From assembly GCF_031458395.1 (NCBI RefSeq), contig NZ_JAVDYJ010000001.1:2294001-2358000 (forward strand): a stretch of DNA of 64,000 nt, read 5' to 3'. The notes beneath the pieces were generated by a model, which was given only the letters and a program-made list of their open reading frames with translations, did not search any database and had not been told where the DNA came from. Both the position numbers and the translations under genes were made by a program. Positions 43,954-52,968 of the stretch are shown piece after piece (position 1 is the stretch's first letter; each line of letters begins with the position of its first letter). This DNA is from Enteractinococcus fodinae (GTDB lineage Bacteria > Actinomycetota > Actinomycetes > Actinomycetales > Micrococcaceae).

Positions 43954-45503
43954 GCATTGATCTGGTACTGCTTATCGTGTACTTTGCGGGGATGCTCGGC
44001 ATCGGTGTTTGGGCGATGCGCCGCAGCACGAAATCCCCAGAAGGCTTTCTGCTAGCAGATCGTAGTATCGGACCTGCAGTGACCGCCCTGCGCCTGCAAA
44101 GTTCGTCAATGTCAGGCTACATGTTCCTCGGCGCCGGATCGCTGGCCTACACCCAGGGCTACTACAGCATGTGGTACGCCCTGGGTGACGTCGGCGGTGG
44201 CGTACTCAACCTCTCGATTATCGGCCGCCGCATGCGCAAGTTGTCGCAAATGCTCGGCTCGATTACGTCGATTGGTTACCTTGAGAATCGTTATCCATCT
44301 CGCTGGACCCGAGCCATCGCAGCTCCGATTGCGCTGTTTTGCATGTTCTTCTACGTCCTGGCCCAGTTCCTAGCTGGTGGTCAGGGCCTTGCCATGGTGA
44401 CAGGGCTGTCCGTTAACGTGGCCCTGATTATCGCCGTCGGAGTCATCGTTGGGTACACCTTCCTCGGTGGGTACCTCGCAGTTGCCTACACGGACTTCTT
44501 CCAAGCCATCATCATGGTGGTGGGCATGCTGTGGATCTTGATCGCCAGCCTGCAATACGTCGGTGGGCTCACCGCGGCCAACGAGAATCTGGCCAACGTC
44601 AACGAGAACCTCCTGACAATGTGGGGCGCTGAAGGCCAGTACTTCGGCCAGTGGGGCATCATTATCGGCGCGCTGTTAGTCTTTTCAATTGGTTACATTG
44701 GCTGGCCACACGTCAACGTCAGCCACATGGCAATGCGGCGACCATCGGTGGCGCGCCAGGCCGGTCTCTACGCGACCATCTTTAATCTGCTGTTTATCCC
44801 AGGCGCCTACCTGGTGGGGATGACCGCGATCTTGATCGTGCCCGGGCTGGAAAACCCCGAGCTGGCGATCTTCGAAGTAGCGGACACCGTCCTGCCAACG
44901 TTTGCAGTCGGGATCGTCATGGCAGCGATTATGGGTGCGATCATGTCCACCGCGGACGCCCTGCTCTTACAAGCCGGAACAATCGCCTCGCAAGATCTGT
45001 GGGCGCGTTTCTTCCAGCGGTCGATGAGTGAACGGACTTCGGTCAACGTTTCGCGTATCACCATTATCTTGCTGGCCGTCATCGCAACGATCTTGGCGAT
45101 TACCGAACCTCCGGGAGTCTTCGACGTGGTCGTGTTCGCGACCTCGGTGCTCGGCTCAGCTTTCGTGCCAGCGTATATCTGTGCAGTCTGGTGGAAGAAG
45201 GCGAACACGGTGGGAGCGATTAGCTCCATGGTCATCGGGACTGTCGCGTCCGTTTCGGCAGAGCTGCTCGGCAGCACCGATGGCATCGGTTTTGATCCGA
45301 TGGTCATTGGCATTACCTGTTCGACGGTCGCCATGATCGTAGGTTCGCTGCTCACCCAGCACTCACATCCTGTGCCAGAAGGTGTGCGCCGGGCAGTGGC
45401 TGAGACCGCCCGAGTTGCACCTGTTCCAGCACGCATGGTCGCAGGCGAAGACAGCACGTTAGCAACTCAACGTCCAGGTGAAGGGACCCGCGGTGCTCAC
45501 TGA
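43950..45503 (+). CDS. Sodium:solute symporter (SSS family)
   Basis: 517 aa with about 13 hydrophobic segments. N-terminal LLIVYFAGMLGIGVWAMRRS, sodium-site LQSSSMSGYMFLGAGSLAY, and GAIMSTADALLLQAGTIASQDL fit the SSS family. The GTG start at 43950 overlaps the accessory gene. It lies downstream of the transaminase copy 2, so it probably imports that enzyme's amino-group donor (inference). Confidence 0.9.
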   Translation: MSIDLVLLIVYFAGMLGIGVWAMRRSTKSPEGFLLADRSIGPAVTALRLQSSSMSGYMFLGAGSLAYTQGYYSMWYALGDVGGGVLNLSIIGRRMRKLSQMLGSITSIGYLENRYPSRWTRAIAAPIALFCMFFYVLAQFLAGGQGLAMVTGLSVNVALIIAVGVIVGYTFLGGYLAVAYTDFFQAIIMVVGMLWILIASLQYVGGLTAANENLANVNENLLTMWGAEGQYFGQWGIIIGALLVFSIGYIGWPHVNVSHMAMRRPSVARQAGLYATIFNLLFIPGAYLVGMTAILIVPGLENPELAIFEVADTVLPTFAVGIVMAAIMGAIMSTADALLLQAGTIASQDLWARFFQRSMSERTSVNVSRITIILLAVIATILAITEPPGVFDVVVFATSVLGSAFVPAYICAVWWKKANTVGAISSMVIGTVASVSAELLGSTDGIGFDPMVIGITCSTVAMIVGSLLTQHSHPVPEGVRRAVAETARVAPVPARMVAGEDSTLATQRPGEGTRGAH

Positions 45504-46056
45504 CACACAGAAACTGGCCCCTGAGCTCGCGTGGCCGGTCAAGTTCTCGGCTGGAGAGGCTCGAGCTCTGGTCAATCGACGGTTGAAACAGCGGACTGAT
45601 CTGAAGGCAACGCTGTATCACCATCCGTTTCTCGGGCTGGTGTTTCAGGGTCAGCAGCATCGACCAGGCTGGCTTTCGTCGATGGTCAGGACCCAGCAGA
45701 GAGTTGAGCTCGTCCGTGCCCACGTTCTGGTGGACCTTGTCGGAGGCCGAGCGTATCTGAGCGATGCGTGGAAGACCGAAGACTTCGTGGCTCTCAACCC
45801 AGGTGACGAGCCCAACCTGATCAGCGATCCTGAACCACAGGTGGATGAGGCGACTGCCATCGGCGCGGCTCGCTCGATCTTAGCCGGGGTCGTTCTGCGT
45901 CGCCGAAAGATCACCGCCATCGGCGCTCTTGAACTCGTGGAGACACCACTGCGGTTGGGTAAGCCCAACTGGTGGGTGACAGACCAAAGCGACAACGGGT
46001 CCGTTGAAGTGATCGTTGATGGGATTACGGGTAAGCACTACGCCTTTTCGGCTTGA
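45493..46056 (+). CDS. Hypothetical protein coupled to the symporter
   Basis: 187 aa. GTG 45493 with GAAGGGA upstream; the start overlaps the symporter end by 11 nt. Soluble; no motif recognised. The middle is rich in Arg and Val (VLRRRKITAIGALELVE) and the end reads VEVIVDGITGKHYAFSA. A regulatory or assembly role for the symporter is possible but unsupported. Confidence 0.65.
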   Translation: MLTDTQKLAPELAWPVKFSAGEARALVNRRLKQRTDLKATLYHHPFLGLVFQGQQHRPGWLSSMVRTQQRVELVRAHVLVDLVGGRAYLSDAWKTEDFVALNPGDEPNLISDPEPQVDEATAIGAARSILAGVVLRRRKITAIGALELVETPLRLGKPNWWVTDQSDNGSVEVIVDGITGKHYAFSA

Positions 46057-46085
46057 TCCTTATTCAACGCACTAATTCAAGAACT

Positions 46086-46122
46086 CAAGACCGCAGTAGC
46101 TGCTCGAGCTGCTGCGGTCTTG
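46086..46122. terminator. Convergent hairpin
   Basis: 16-bp stem (46086-46101 with 46107-46122) with one G-U pair and a 5-nt loop. It separates the symporter operon from the convergent flavodoxin gene. T runs are weak. Confidence 0.6.
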
Positions 46123-46133
46123 CGGTTAACCGT

Positions 46134-46733
46134 CTAGTCGTCCACCAAGTGGGAAGCGCCAGCATTGGGGCCGATGCCTCGTATGCTGAGCTGCAGGACG
46201 TATTTCACCATCGGGCGGATTGCGTCTCGATCCACGAAGTTAGTGGTCTTGCGATAGGTATCGAGTATGGTCTGTTCTTCTGGCGTGCGCTCCGCTGGGT
46301 CCAGCCGGGCAATGGTGCGTTTCCGCATGGCCATCGCGATGGTGTGAACCCCGCTGAGCTGTTTGTAATCGATCGCGCCGCGGAGATGAAACACCTTAAT
46401 ATGGGCAAGCACCTCATCGGTGAGATTTTTGATGAGCCAGTCTTGGATGAGGCGACGATTCTTTCCCACCTCGGGATCTGAAATGCCGCAGGTGAACAGG
46501 ATCAGGTTCTTGTCCCCGAGCATTTCGATCTCTTTGCGGAGGAACTTGCAACCCAAGACTTTGCCTCCGGCGCGCAGCGGAGCACCGTAAATAATGGTGT
46601 CGTACTCTTGCATATCTTCGAGCCGTATGCTGCGGCGATCAAATACGTCACACCACAAATCGACCGCCAACCACTGAGCATACTGCTGAGTTGCCCCATA
46701 TTCTGAGCGGTACACAACCACGGCCCTGGTCAT
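46134..46733 (-). CDS. Flavodoxin-domain protein
   Basis: 199 aa. The FMN phosphate loop VVYRSEYGATQQYAQWL is at the N-terminus, then YDTIIYGAPLRAGG and LILFTCGISDPEV, as in the HemG/flavodoxin-5 type. The C-terminal 80 residues are specific. Likely a redox protein of unknown partner. GGAAGGAG precedes the ATG. Confidence 0.82.
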   Translation of the reverse strand: MTRAVVVYRSEYGATQQYAQWLAVDLWCDVFDRRSIRLEDMQEYDTIIYGAPLRAGGKVLGCKFLRKEIEMLGDKNLILFTCGISDPEVGKNRRLIQDWLIKNLTDEVLAHIKVFHLRGAIDYKQLSGVHTIAMAMRKRTIARLDPAERTPEEQTILDTYRKTTNFVDRDAIRPMVKYVLQLSIRGIGPNAGASHLVDD

Positions 46734-46922
46734 CTATCGGTCGCTCCTTCCCCGTCGAAATTCTCTAGCTCAAAGCGCTGAGACTGGTCACAGCATATTT
46801 GGCTAATGTCCCCATAAACGGGGACCGTCTTCAACGAAGATGTATGCGCCTGTCAGATGACCCAGGCTTGTTCAACTCTTGTTTTACGGCTCAAGCAATC
46901 GGCATCTAAAGCCCGAGTCCTG
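46734..46922. other. Short intergenic region
   Basis: Holds the flavodoxin promoter. Nothing else recognised. Confidence 0.3.
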
Positions 46923-47687
46923 CTACTCCTGGTCTGCAGGCAGGTGGTCATCTGCCCAATAGTGGACGGCGTCGCGAACGAACTGCGGCCCAGCGGGAGA
47001 CACGCGGTTGTAATTGGCTGCGAATCGTTCGTCGTCCACATACATTTGCGTGATCCCCTTGAGCATCGCCTTAGACATAGGTTGGCTCTGCATGGCTGAG
47101 CGCAACCAGGCGACGTGACGTGCGGCGACCTCCTGGGCTGCGGCAGCATCAGGCGCGATACCGGAAGCGATCACCTGATCCCACGCAGCGTTGAGGTCTT
47201 CGACCTCCTGACGGAACGCTGCTTGGCCTTCGTCGCCGAGTTCGGACCACCATTCGTTGGAGCGATCTGCGGCGTCATTGCCCCAGCGCTCCCGGACTTC
47301 GGCGTCGTATTGGGTGTGGTCAAAGCCTTCGAACATATCTTTAGGCATGATGGGCTGTCCTTTCTGTAGGGCCGCGATCGTCGCATCAAGTGACTGCAGC
47401 TGGCGATCTATGCGCTCTTGTTCGGCTTGAAGTCGTGCACGGTGTGTTTGGAGAGCCTCGATATCACGAGTTTCTCCGTTCAGGATCTCGGCGATATCTG
47501 CCAGGGAAAGACCCAACGGGCGCAACAGCAAGATCCGCTGTAATCGCACCAGCGCGCGTTGGTCGTAATACCGCAGACCGCCGGGGCCTCTTCGAGTTGG
47601 GTGAAGTAGGCCGATCTGGTCGTAGTGTCGCAGGGTCCGGGAGGTAATACCCGTGGCTTCAACCACCTGGTGAATCGACCACTCCAT
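46923..47687 (-). CDS. MerR-family regulator with TipAS-type domain
   Basis: 254 aa. An N-terminal MerR helix-turn-helix (SIHQVVEATGITSRTLRHYDQIGLL), a coiled-coil dimer helix (LQAEQERIDRQLQSLDATIAAL), and a C-terminal TipAS drug-recognition-like domain (FDHTQYDAEVRERWG to ANYNRVSPAGPQFVRDAVHYW). TipA proteins sense antibiotics and activate their own gene and efflux genes. An MFS carrier lies upstream on the same strand, about 250 nt away, and is a possible target (inference). Confidence 0.88.
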   Translation of the reverse strand: MEWSIHQVVEATGITSRTLRHYDQIGLLHPTRRGPGGLRYYDQRALVRLQRILLLRPLGLSLADIAEILNGETRDIEALQTHRARLQAEQERIDRQLQSLDATIAALQKGQPIMPKDMFEGFDHTQYDAEVRERWGNDAADRSNEWWSELGDEGQAAFRQEVEDLNAAWDQVIASGIAPDAAAAQEVAARHVAWLRSAMQSQPMSKAMLKGITQMYVDDERFAANYNRVSPAGPQFVRDAVHYWADDHLPADQE

Positions 47688-47934
47688 GTCGCCTCCTCGC
47701 AGCTGTCTTGTGGTTTCAACACTGTTGTACCGCTTGACGCAACGTCAACCACAAGTCCGCACTACAACCGCGCAGCTCGAAGAGCTCGATTATCATTCGG
47801 AGACGATCAGGTATGCAGAGGTGGCTCCCGCCTTTGCGAAGAACAGGGGCTAACAGGGACGCAGTGACGTACCTGGGAGGAGCCAAGATCTACCCCAGGG
47901 CTTTGGGCTCACTGTCGCCCTGCTTGTTGAACCT
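47688..47934. other. Intergenic region upstream of TipAS regulator
   Basis: About 250 nt with the promoter of the MerR-type gene and the 3' end of the MFS gene. The 19-bp-spaced operator expected for MerR proteins was not convincingly found. Confidence 0.3.
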
Positions 47935-49176
47935 TCAAGCCACCGCGCGCTCAGCGCTGCGACGCCGCAGCAAGTACGCCGGGATCCAAATGACGATGGC
48001 GATCAGTGCCAGGACCACCCCGGCCAGGGCTGGTGCGGAGTAGCTGAAGCCAGCAGCAATGACTGCACCGCCAATAGCAGCACCGGCAGCGTTGGCCATG
48101 TTCAGCGCCGCGTGGTTCAGCGCGGCCGCCAGAGTTTGAGCATCGTGAGCCACGTCCATGAGTCGCACTTGCAAGGTGGGTGCCAAACACGTTCCGAAGA
48201 ACCCACAGAAGCCGAAGGTAATGGTCCCGGCAACCGGGTGAGTCGAGGTGAAGTAGAAAATCGTCAAAATAATCGCGATCATGATGAGAGCTAAGAGCAC
48301 GCCCCACTCGAGATTGCGGTCAGCAAGACGACCACCGAACCAGTTCCCGGCGACTGAACCAACACCGTAGGTCATCAGCACTAACCACAAGAGATCGGGG
48401 TCGAGGCCGGCACCTTCGGTCATGGTCCAGGAGATATAGGTGTAGATCGCAAACATGCCGCCGGAACCAACGGTGCCAATAGCAAGGGTAAACCACACCT
48501 GGCTGCGTCCTAGTGCGCCGATCTCGGTGCGAGGCCTGGTCGGTTTCATACTGACCATATGCGGCATCAAATACCACAGCATAATGATGGTGATCAGTGC
48601 GAACACGGCGACCAGTGCATACGCGGCAGGCCATCCCATGGCGCTGCCCAAGGCCTCAGCGGCGGGCACCCCAATGACCGTGGCAACCGCCAAACCCATG
48701 GTGATAAATGCGACGGCGCGACCTCGTTCAGTCACCGGAGCCATAGAGGCCGCAGACAATGCGGCAACAGAGAAATACGCCCCGTGTGGTAACCCAGCGA
48801 TAAAGCGGGAGATAATCAGTGTCTCGTAGGTGGCAGCGAAAACGGAGATCACGTTGCCGATCAGGAACGCGCCCATCAGCAACAGCAACAAGCGTCTACG
48901 CGGCATCAGCCCCGTAAACACCGTAATCAGTGGCGCACCCACCACGACACCGAGCGCATAGGCACTGATGATCACGCCGGCTTCGTTTTCCGAGATCTGA
49001 AAGTCTTCGGCAATGGTGTTCAGCAAGCCCATGGACACGAACTCGGTCGTGCCAATCGCGAAGGAACCAAGCGACATGGCCAGCATCACGGCAAGCCGAC
49101 GACGGTCACCAATCTCAGTCTGCCGGGGACGTGGTCGACGTTCTGGGATCCAAGACGGAGAATACCGATTTGTCAC
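47935..49176 (-). CDS. MFS transporter, AraJ/drug-efflux type
   Basis: 413 aa, 12 hydrophobic segments. Typical of the DHA1-type efflux family: SFAIGTTEFVSMGLLNTIAEDF in TM1, ISAYALGVVVGAPL in TM2, and GLMPRRRLLLLLMGAFLIGN in the TM2-3 loop region. The start is GTG 49176. Substrate unknown; sugar or drug export is likely. Confidence 0.85.
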   Translation of the reverse strand: MTNRYSPSWIPERRPRPRQTEIGDRRRLAVMLAMSLGSFAIGTTEFVSMGLLNTIAEDFQISENEAGVIISAYALGVVVGAPLITVFTGLMPRRRLLLLLMGAFLIGNVISVFAATYETLIISRFIAGLPHGAYFSVAALSAASMAPVTERGRAVAFITMGLAVATVIGVPAAEALGSAMGWPAAYALVAVFALITIIMLWYLMPHMVSMKPTRPRTEIGALGRSQVWFTLAIGTVGSGGMFAIYTYISWTMTEGAGLDPDLLWLVLMTYGVGSVAGNWFGGRLADRNLEWGVLLALIMIAIILTIFYFTSTHPVAGTITFGFCGFFGTCLAPTLQVRLMDVAHDAQTLAAALNHAALNMANAAGAAIGGAVIAAGFSYSAPALAGVVLALIAIVIWIPAYLLRRRSAERAVA

Positions 49177-49388
49177 ACCACGGAGTCTACCGCTGTCAGC
49201 TTCGACCTGTAACCGCCCGATGCACCATGGCGGCGATGGTTCACTTCAGGCTATACACAAGGCGGGGCAGGACAGTTCGCACCGTTTCCAAGCTGTAGGA
49301 CTTCAACTGGGGCGCGCAAACCGGGCGGTTTCGTTAGGGTCGAATGTTGTGAACTTTCGGAACAGTCCAATGACGGAAGGAGTTCTTT

Positions 49389-50906
49389 GTGATCCGGCAA
49401 CTCAGCGGCAAGACCGGCAGTACGCCCACCACCCAGCGACGATACTCTCGGCCAGCACACGATAAACACGCCCCCGACGCCGAAGTGAAACGCGCGACAA
49501 CGGCCTCGGCCATTGGGAACGCAACAGAGTGGTTTGATTATGGGATCTATGCGGTCGCCACCGCCTACATTGCCCACCACTTCTTCGAGCCCTTCGAATA
49601 CCCGATGCTGCTGACTCTAGCGACGTTCGCTATTTCGTTCATCATTCGCCCGCTGGGTGGCTTCGTGTGGGGACCACTGGGTGACCGGATCGGACGCAAA
49701 GGTGTTCTCGCTGCAACCATTTTGATGATGTCAGCGGCCACCTTCCTCATTGGACTTCTACCGACCTATGCCACCATCGGTGTCTGGGCACCAATATTGC
49801 TCATCCTGCTACGAGTAGTCCAAGGCTTCTCCACCGGTGGTGAGTACAGTGGTGCCCACTTTCATGGCAGAGTACGCACAAAATAAACGACGCGGATTCT
49901 TCGGCTCTTTCCTCGAGTTCGGGACGATTAGCGGCTATGCAGTGGGCGCGGCCCTCATGCTCTTTTTGGAAACCATCCTCACGAGCAGATGCTTGCCTGG
50001 GGCTGGCGTCTACCGTTCTTACTGGCACTCCCCTTAGGACTCATCGGGTTCTATCTGCGCAATAAGCTGGAAGACACCCCAATCTTCCAAGACCTCCAGA
50101 AAGAGCAAGCAGCAGAAGAAGCTGCCGCAGCCAAAGAACAGAACAAGCCAGTCAGCAAGGACGAAGCGCCAGAGAAACCCGGACTGGGCGAGCTCATCAA
50201 ACAGTATTGGCGACAACTCCTGGTCATGGCAGGTATGGTCACCGCGCTGAATATCGTCAACTACACGCTGCTGACCTACATGCCGACCTATCTGGAGCAA
50301 CAGCTCGGCCTTAATGCACAGGCCGCTTTGACGGTTATTTTGATCGGTGAGCTCGCGATGGTCGCGTTCATGCCGTTTGCTGGTGCTCTGTCTGACCGCG
50401 TGGGACGCAAGACGTGCTGGAACATTTCGTTGGTCGGTATCGGTGTGCTTGCGATTCCACTGTTCTGGCTGATGGGGATGAGCTTTGGTCTCGCGTTGGT
50501 TGGCTACGCAATTTTGGGGCTGCTCTTCGTTCTGCAGCTTGGTACCATTTCTGCAACCTTTACTGCGATGTTCCCAACCCAGGTCCGGTTTGCAGGCTTT
50601 GCGAGTAGCTACAACGTCGGCACTGCCCTGTTTGGTGGGACAGCAGCACTGGTAAATGATTTCTTCGTTGAAATTACCGGAAGCCTGTTGGTCCCCGCCT
50701 TCTACATGGCAATCGCTTGTGTCATCGGGCTAATTGCGGTGTACTTCATGCCCGAAACCGCCAGCGCTTCACTGGAAGGTGAGCAGGTGCCCGGCTCGAT
50801 CGGTTCGCCGGTTGTTGCTGGTACTCCCGCCTACGTCGCGCTGGAAGAAGGAAAACAACCGGATCAACGCGGTCTGAGCGATGACGAAATGCGACAAGTC
50901 ATGTAG
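49389..50906 (+). pseudogene. MHS-family MFS transporter with two frameshifts
   Basis: GTG 49389 (GGAAGGAG upstream) opens an MHS/ProP-type carrier: [21 protein letters not shown], then [18 protein letters not shown]. At about 49857 the frame breaks (extra C in GCCC or two missing bases); homology continues one frame over with [20 protein letters not shown] to about 49979. There one base is missing, and HEQMLAWGWRLPFLLALPLG continues in the first frame to 50906. Straight reading stops at TAA 49884-49886. Proline/betaine-like substrates are typical. Confidence 0.8.
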
Positions 50907-51088
50907 GACTCGCAAAGTTTCGCAGCCTCCCAATCGACGGAGGCAAAGCAACACTCATAACGTTTAATGGAGGCATGGAGCAATGGTCGTATTAACTCAG
51001 GGTATGAAGTTTGCCATGAACGACCTTCGACAAAGCTACGCGCCTATCAGCTGTGGAAATTTGTCTAAATCTGTCAAAAGATACAGGT

Positions 51089-51721
51089 ATGTCTATTCTC
51101 TCAGCACTCCAGGAAATTCCGAATAATGACCGAATATCCTACCTTCAAGACTATTTTTCACCTGACACGCCGACCTATTCGGGTGCACATTTCAACTCGT
51201 TCCAAGTGAGCGAGAAATCGAGCAACCAAATGACGCTGGCCGATCTCTACTCAGTGAATCTTCTGGCTCTAGACATCCCCGGAAGCGCAGGACTGTCGAT
51301 CCTAGGAACAGATGCCGCATCAATCACCGGCCTCCTCAAGGAGATCCCGGACGAACCAATCGGAAAGCTAACCGACACCGAATTTGCTGCATATTTGGGG
51401 AAAGAATCCGCAGCTTGGCAACTGTGGAAACTGCTCAAGAGTTACCATGGGATGGGGATAGCGAGAGTTAGCAAACTTATGGCACGAAAACGCCCCCACT
51501 TAATCCCCATCCGCGATTCCATCGTAGCTCGTGTGGCAAAATTCAAAAGTGGGGATGACGATTGGCACCTTTGGTGGAAAACCCTTCATGACAACCCTGA
51601 AATTGAGACTCAAGTCGAGTGCCTTCGAAAAGAGGTAGATCAGCCCACTCTTTCCACATTGCGTGTGTTAGACATACTTCTCTGGTATTCCGGCAAGTCT
51701 GGCATTCATAAAAATAGCTAA
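51089..51721 (+). CDS. DUF6308 family protein
   Basis: 210 aa. It matches the DUF6308 pattern: YSGAHFNSF, then LADLYSVNLLALDIPGSAGL, LKEIPDEPIGKL, LWKLLKSYHGMGIARVSKLMARKRPHLIPI near 130-160, and a C-terminal LDILLW. The family is widespread in actinobacteria and its function is unknown. The start is uncertain (GTG 51053 or ATG 51089; no good ribosome site). A/T content and codon use already differ from the flanks, so this marks the left side of the accessory region. Confidence 0.7.
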   Translation: MSILSALQEIPNNDRISYLQDYFSPDTPTYSGAHFNSFQVSEKSSNQMTLADLYSVNLLALDIPGSAGLSILGTDAASITGLLKEIPDEPIGKLTDTEFAAYLGKESAAWQLWKLLKSYHGMGIARVSKLMARKRPHLIPIRDSIVARVAKFKSGDDDWHLWWKTLHDNPEIETQVECLRKEVDQPTLSTLRVLDILLWYSGKSGIHKNS

Positions 51722-52413
51722 CTAATTCAGTGAAACGGACATCCGACAGGCTTATAATTCATAACGGCATCACACCTCCCAGGGATCAAGTCAGTTTCTC
51801 TAAAATCTGTCTCGCTCGCCAATCTAGACTCCAGAAGAGCCCTCGAGGGTCCCAGACTAGAATGAGCTGGCCTGATACGCGCTAGACGGTCGCAGCAAAA
51901 TATGTGGACATAACAGAATAAATCATGCTCACGAGACGATCCCGATTCTTCCTCCTTCTGTAATGGGTCCTCGCCGCCCATCCTCACATTCATGTCTTTT
52001 CGATAGGCGCCAGGGATTCGAAGTTCACGCCTCGAGAGCACTCCGATATAACTATTACTTTCATCCAACAGCTCACCATCAGTGACCGTCTCCAGAACAT
52101 CTAAATGACATGTTCAACAAGATTTTAAGCCTAGTCATGTCGCGGTAAGGGGCTGGCTTTCTCCTCTTTACCTACCTCGCATCACGCGCAAAAAGCGGGA
52201 TGTCACAATAGCTAGAAACTACTAAGACCTAGGGCTTGATCGGTGTTTCAAGAGTGTCCGCTGCTGACCTGCAGGTCAGTCCCACACGAACCCGTCGTAG
52301 AACGCGAATCATGGAAATGAGTGCTTCCATTCTTTCAATCTCTTGATTCGTAGCGCGTACCCAACAACAATTATCGATGAGACATAAGTCACAATCCCTG
52401 CGAGGTGTAGGTT
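51722..52413. other. Gene-poor AT-richer stretch
   Basis: No convincing gene in 690 nt. A minus-strand frame at 51727-52068 (113 codons) has no recognisable sequence, and another at 52309-52578 is antisense to the next gene. The stretch contains a 16-bp palindrome at 52264-52279 and probably the promoter of the dimethylformamidase-like operon. Confidence 0.5.
52264..52279. promoter_or_regulatory. 16-bp perfect palindrome, candidate operator
   Basis: CTGACCTGCAGGTCAG is its own reverse complement. It lies 135 nt before the small-subunit gene. The size suits a dimeric regulator, but no regulator gene is adjacent. Confidence 0.4.
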
Positions 52414-52863
52414 ATGTTCCCCATCCCCCCACCAGGCTCCGAGGATCGAGAACGAATCATCGAAGAACATAAACGATGCATTGGTTTTATGAAAGGTATC
52501 CCCGGTAACTCGATTGTCCGAACGGAAAGTCCTGGAAGTGTCGTCGGCGTACATGGCGGTATTCATGAGGATAAACAACTTGCAAAAGTTTTAGTTCGTA
52601 TGCGAGCTCAACAACCCGGCGCACACGGAGGTAAACTAGTTGCAATTTGTTTAGAACCTGACAAGGCGTGGCGTATCGGTCAGCTGTCAGGCATTCGCGG
52701 AGTGCCGCCAAAATTCGTGGACGACCGAATCTTCGACAACGAACAAGACATCCAACATGAGATCTTTTTGATGCGTTTGGATCAGTATCCGGAGAGAGAC
52801 GGTATGCCAGAACATTTTCACGAAGGTTGGAAGCGGCGAGACGACAACTGGGCAACCACTTAG
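52414..52863 (+). CDS. N,N-dimethylformamidase small-subunit-like protein
   Basis: 149 aa. The C-terminal half follows the layout of the Paracoccus dimethylformamidase small subunit as I recall it: QLAKVLVRMRAQQP, then an aromatic/acidic KAWRIGQLSGIRGVPP, DDRIFDNEQDIQHEIFLMRL. The known subunit is about 132 aa. The N-terminal 25 residues may not belong, since ATG 52489 is a possible later start. It is followed by the matching large subunit, which strengthens the call. Confidence 0.7.
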   Translation: MFPIPPPGSEDRERIIEEHKRCIGFMKGIPGNSIVRTESPGSVVGVHGGIHEDKQLAKVLVRMRAQQPGAHGGKLVAICLEPDKAWRIGQLSGIRGVPPKFVDDRIFDNEQDIQHEIFLMRLDQYPERDGMPEHFHEGWKRRDDNWATT

Positions 52864-52872
52864 CAACTGATT

Positions 52873-52910
52873 ACGGGGTTTGAAGCATAGCTTTCAGGCC
52901 CCGTCTTTTT
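52873..52910 (+). terminator. Intrinsic terminator between the two subunit genes
   Basis: ACGGGG (52873-52878) pairs with CCCCGT (52899-52904), with additional TGAAG/CTTTCA pairing inside, followed by CTTTTT. It lies 10 nt after the small-subunit stop and 59 nt before the large-subunit ATG. It may set the ratio of the two transcripts or serve as a regulated attenuator. Confidence 0.7.
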
Positions 52911-52968
52911 GTATCTTCGACACCCCTATAACCATTTAGAGCTCTACTTTGAAGAGGCGAGGCATTCA

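Noticed and set aside
50983-51126. 47-codon plus-strand frame with GGAG upstream
   Set aside because: Overlaps the DUF6308 gene in another frame and has no recognisable sequence; kept only as a note.
51727-52068. 113-codon minus-strand frame in the gene-poor stretch
   Set aside because: No ribosome site, no recognisable motif and irregular composition; likely chance.
52140-52310. tRNA or attachment site at the left of the accessory block
   Set aside because: No cloverleaf, TPsiC-like arm or matching direct repeat could be found.
52309-52578. 89-codon minus-strand frame with a hydrophobic end
   Set aside because: Antisense to the dimethylformamidase small-subunit-like gene. A remnant of a membrane protein is possible, but nothing supports expression.
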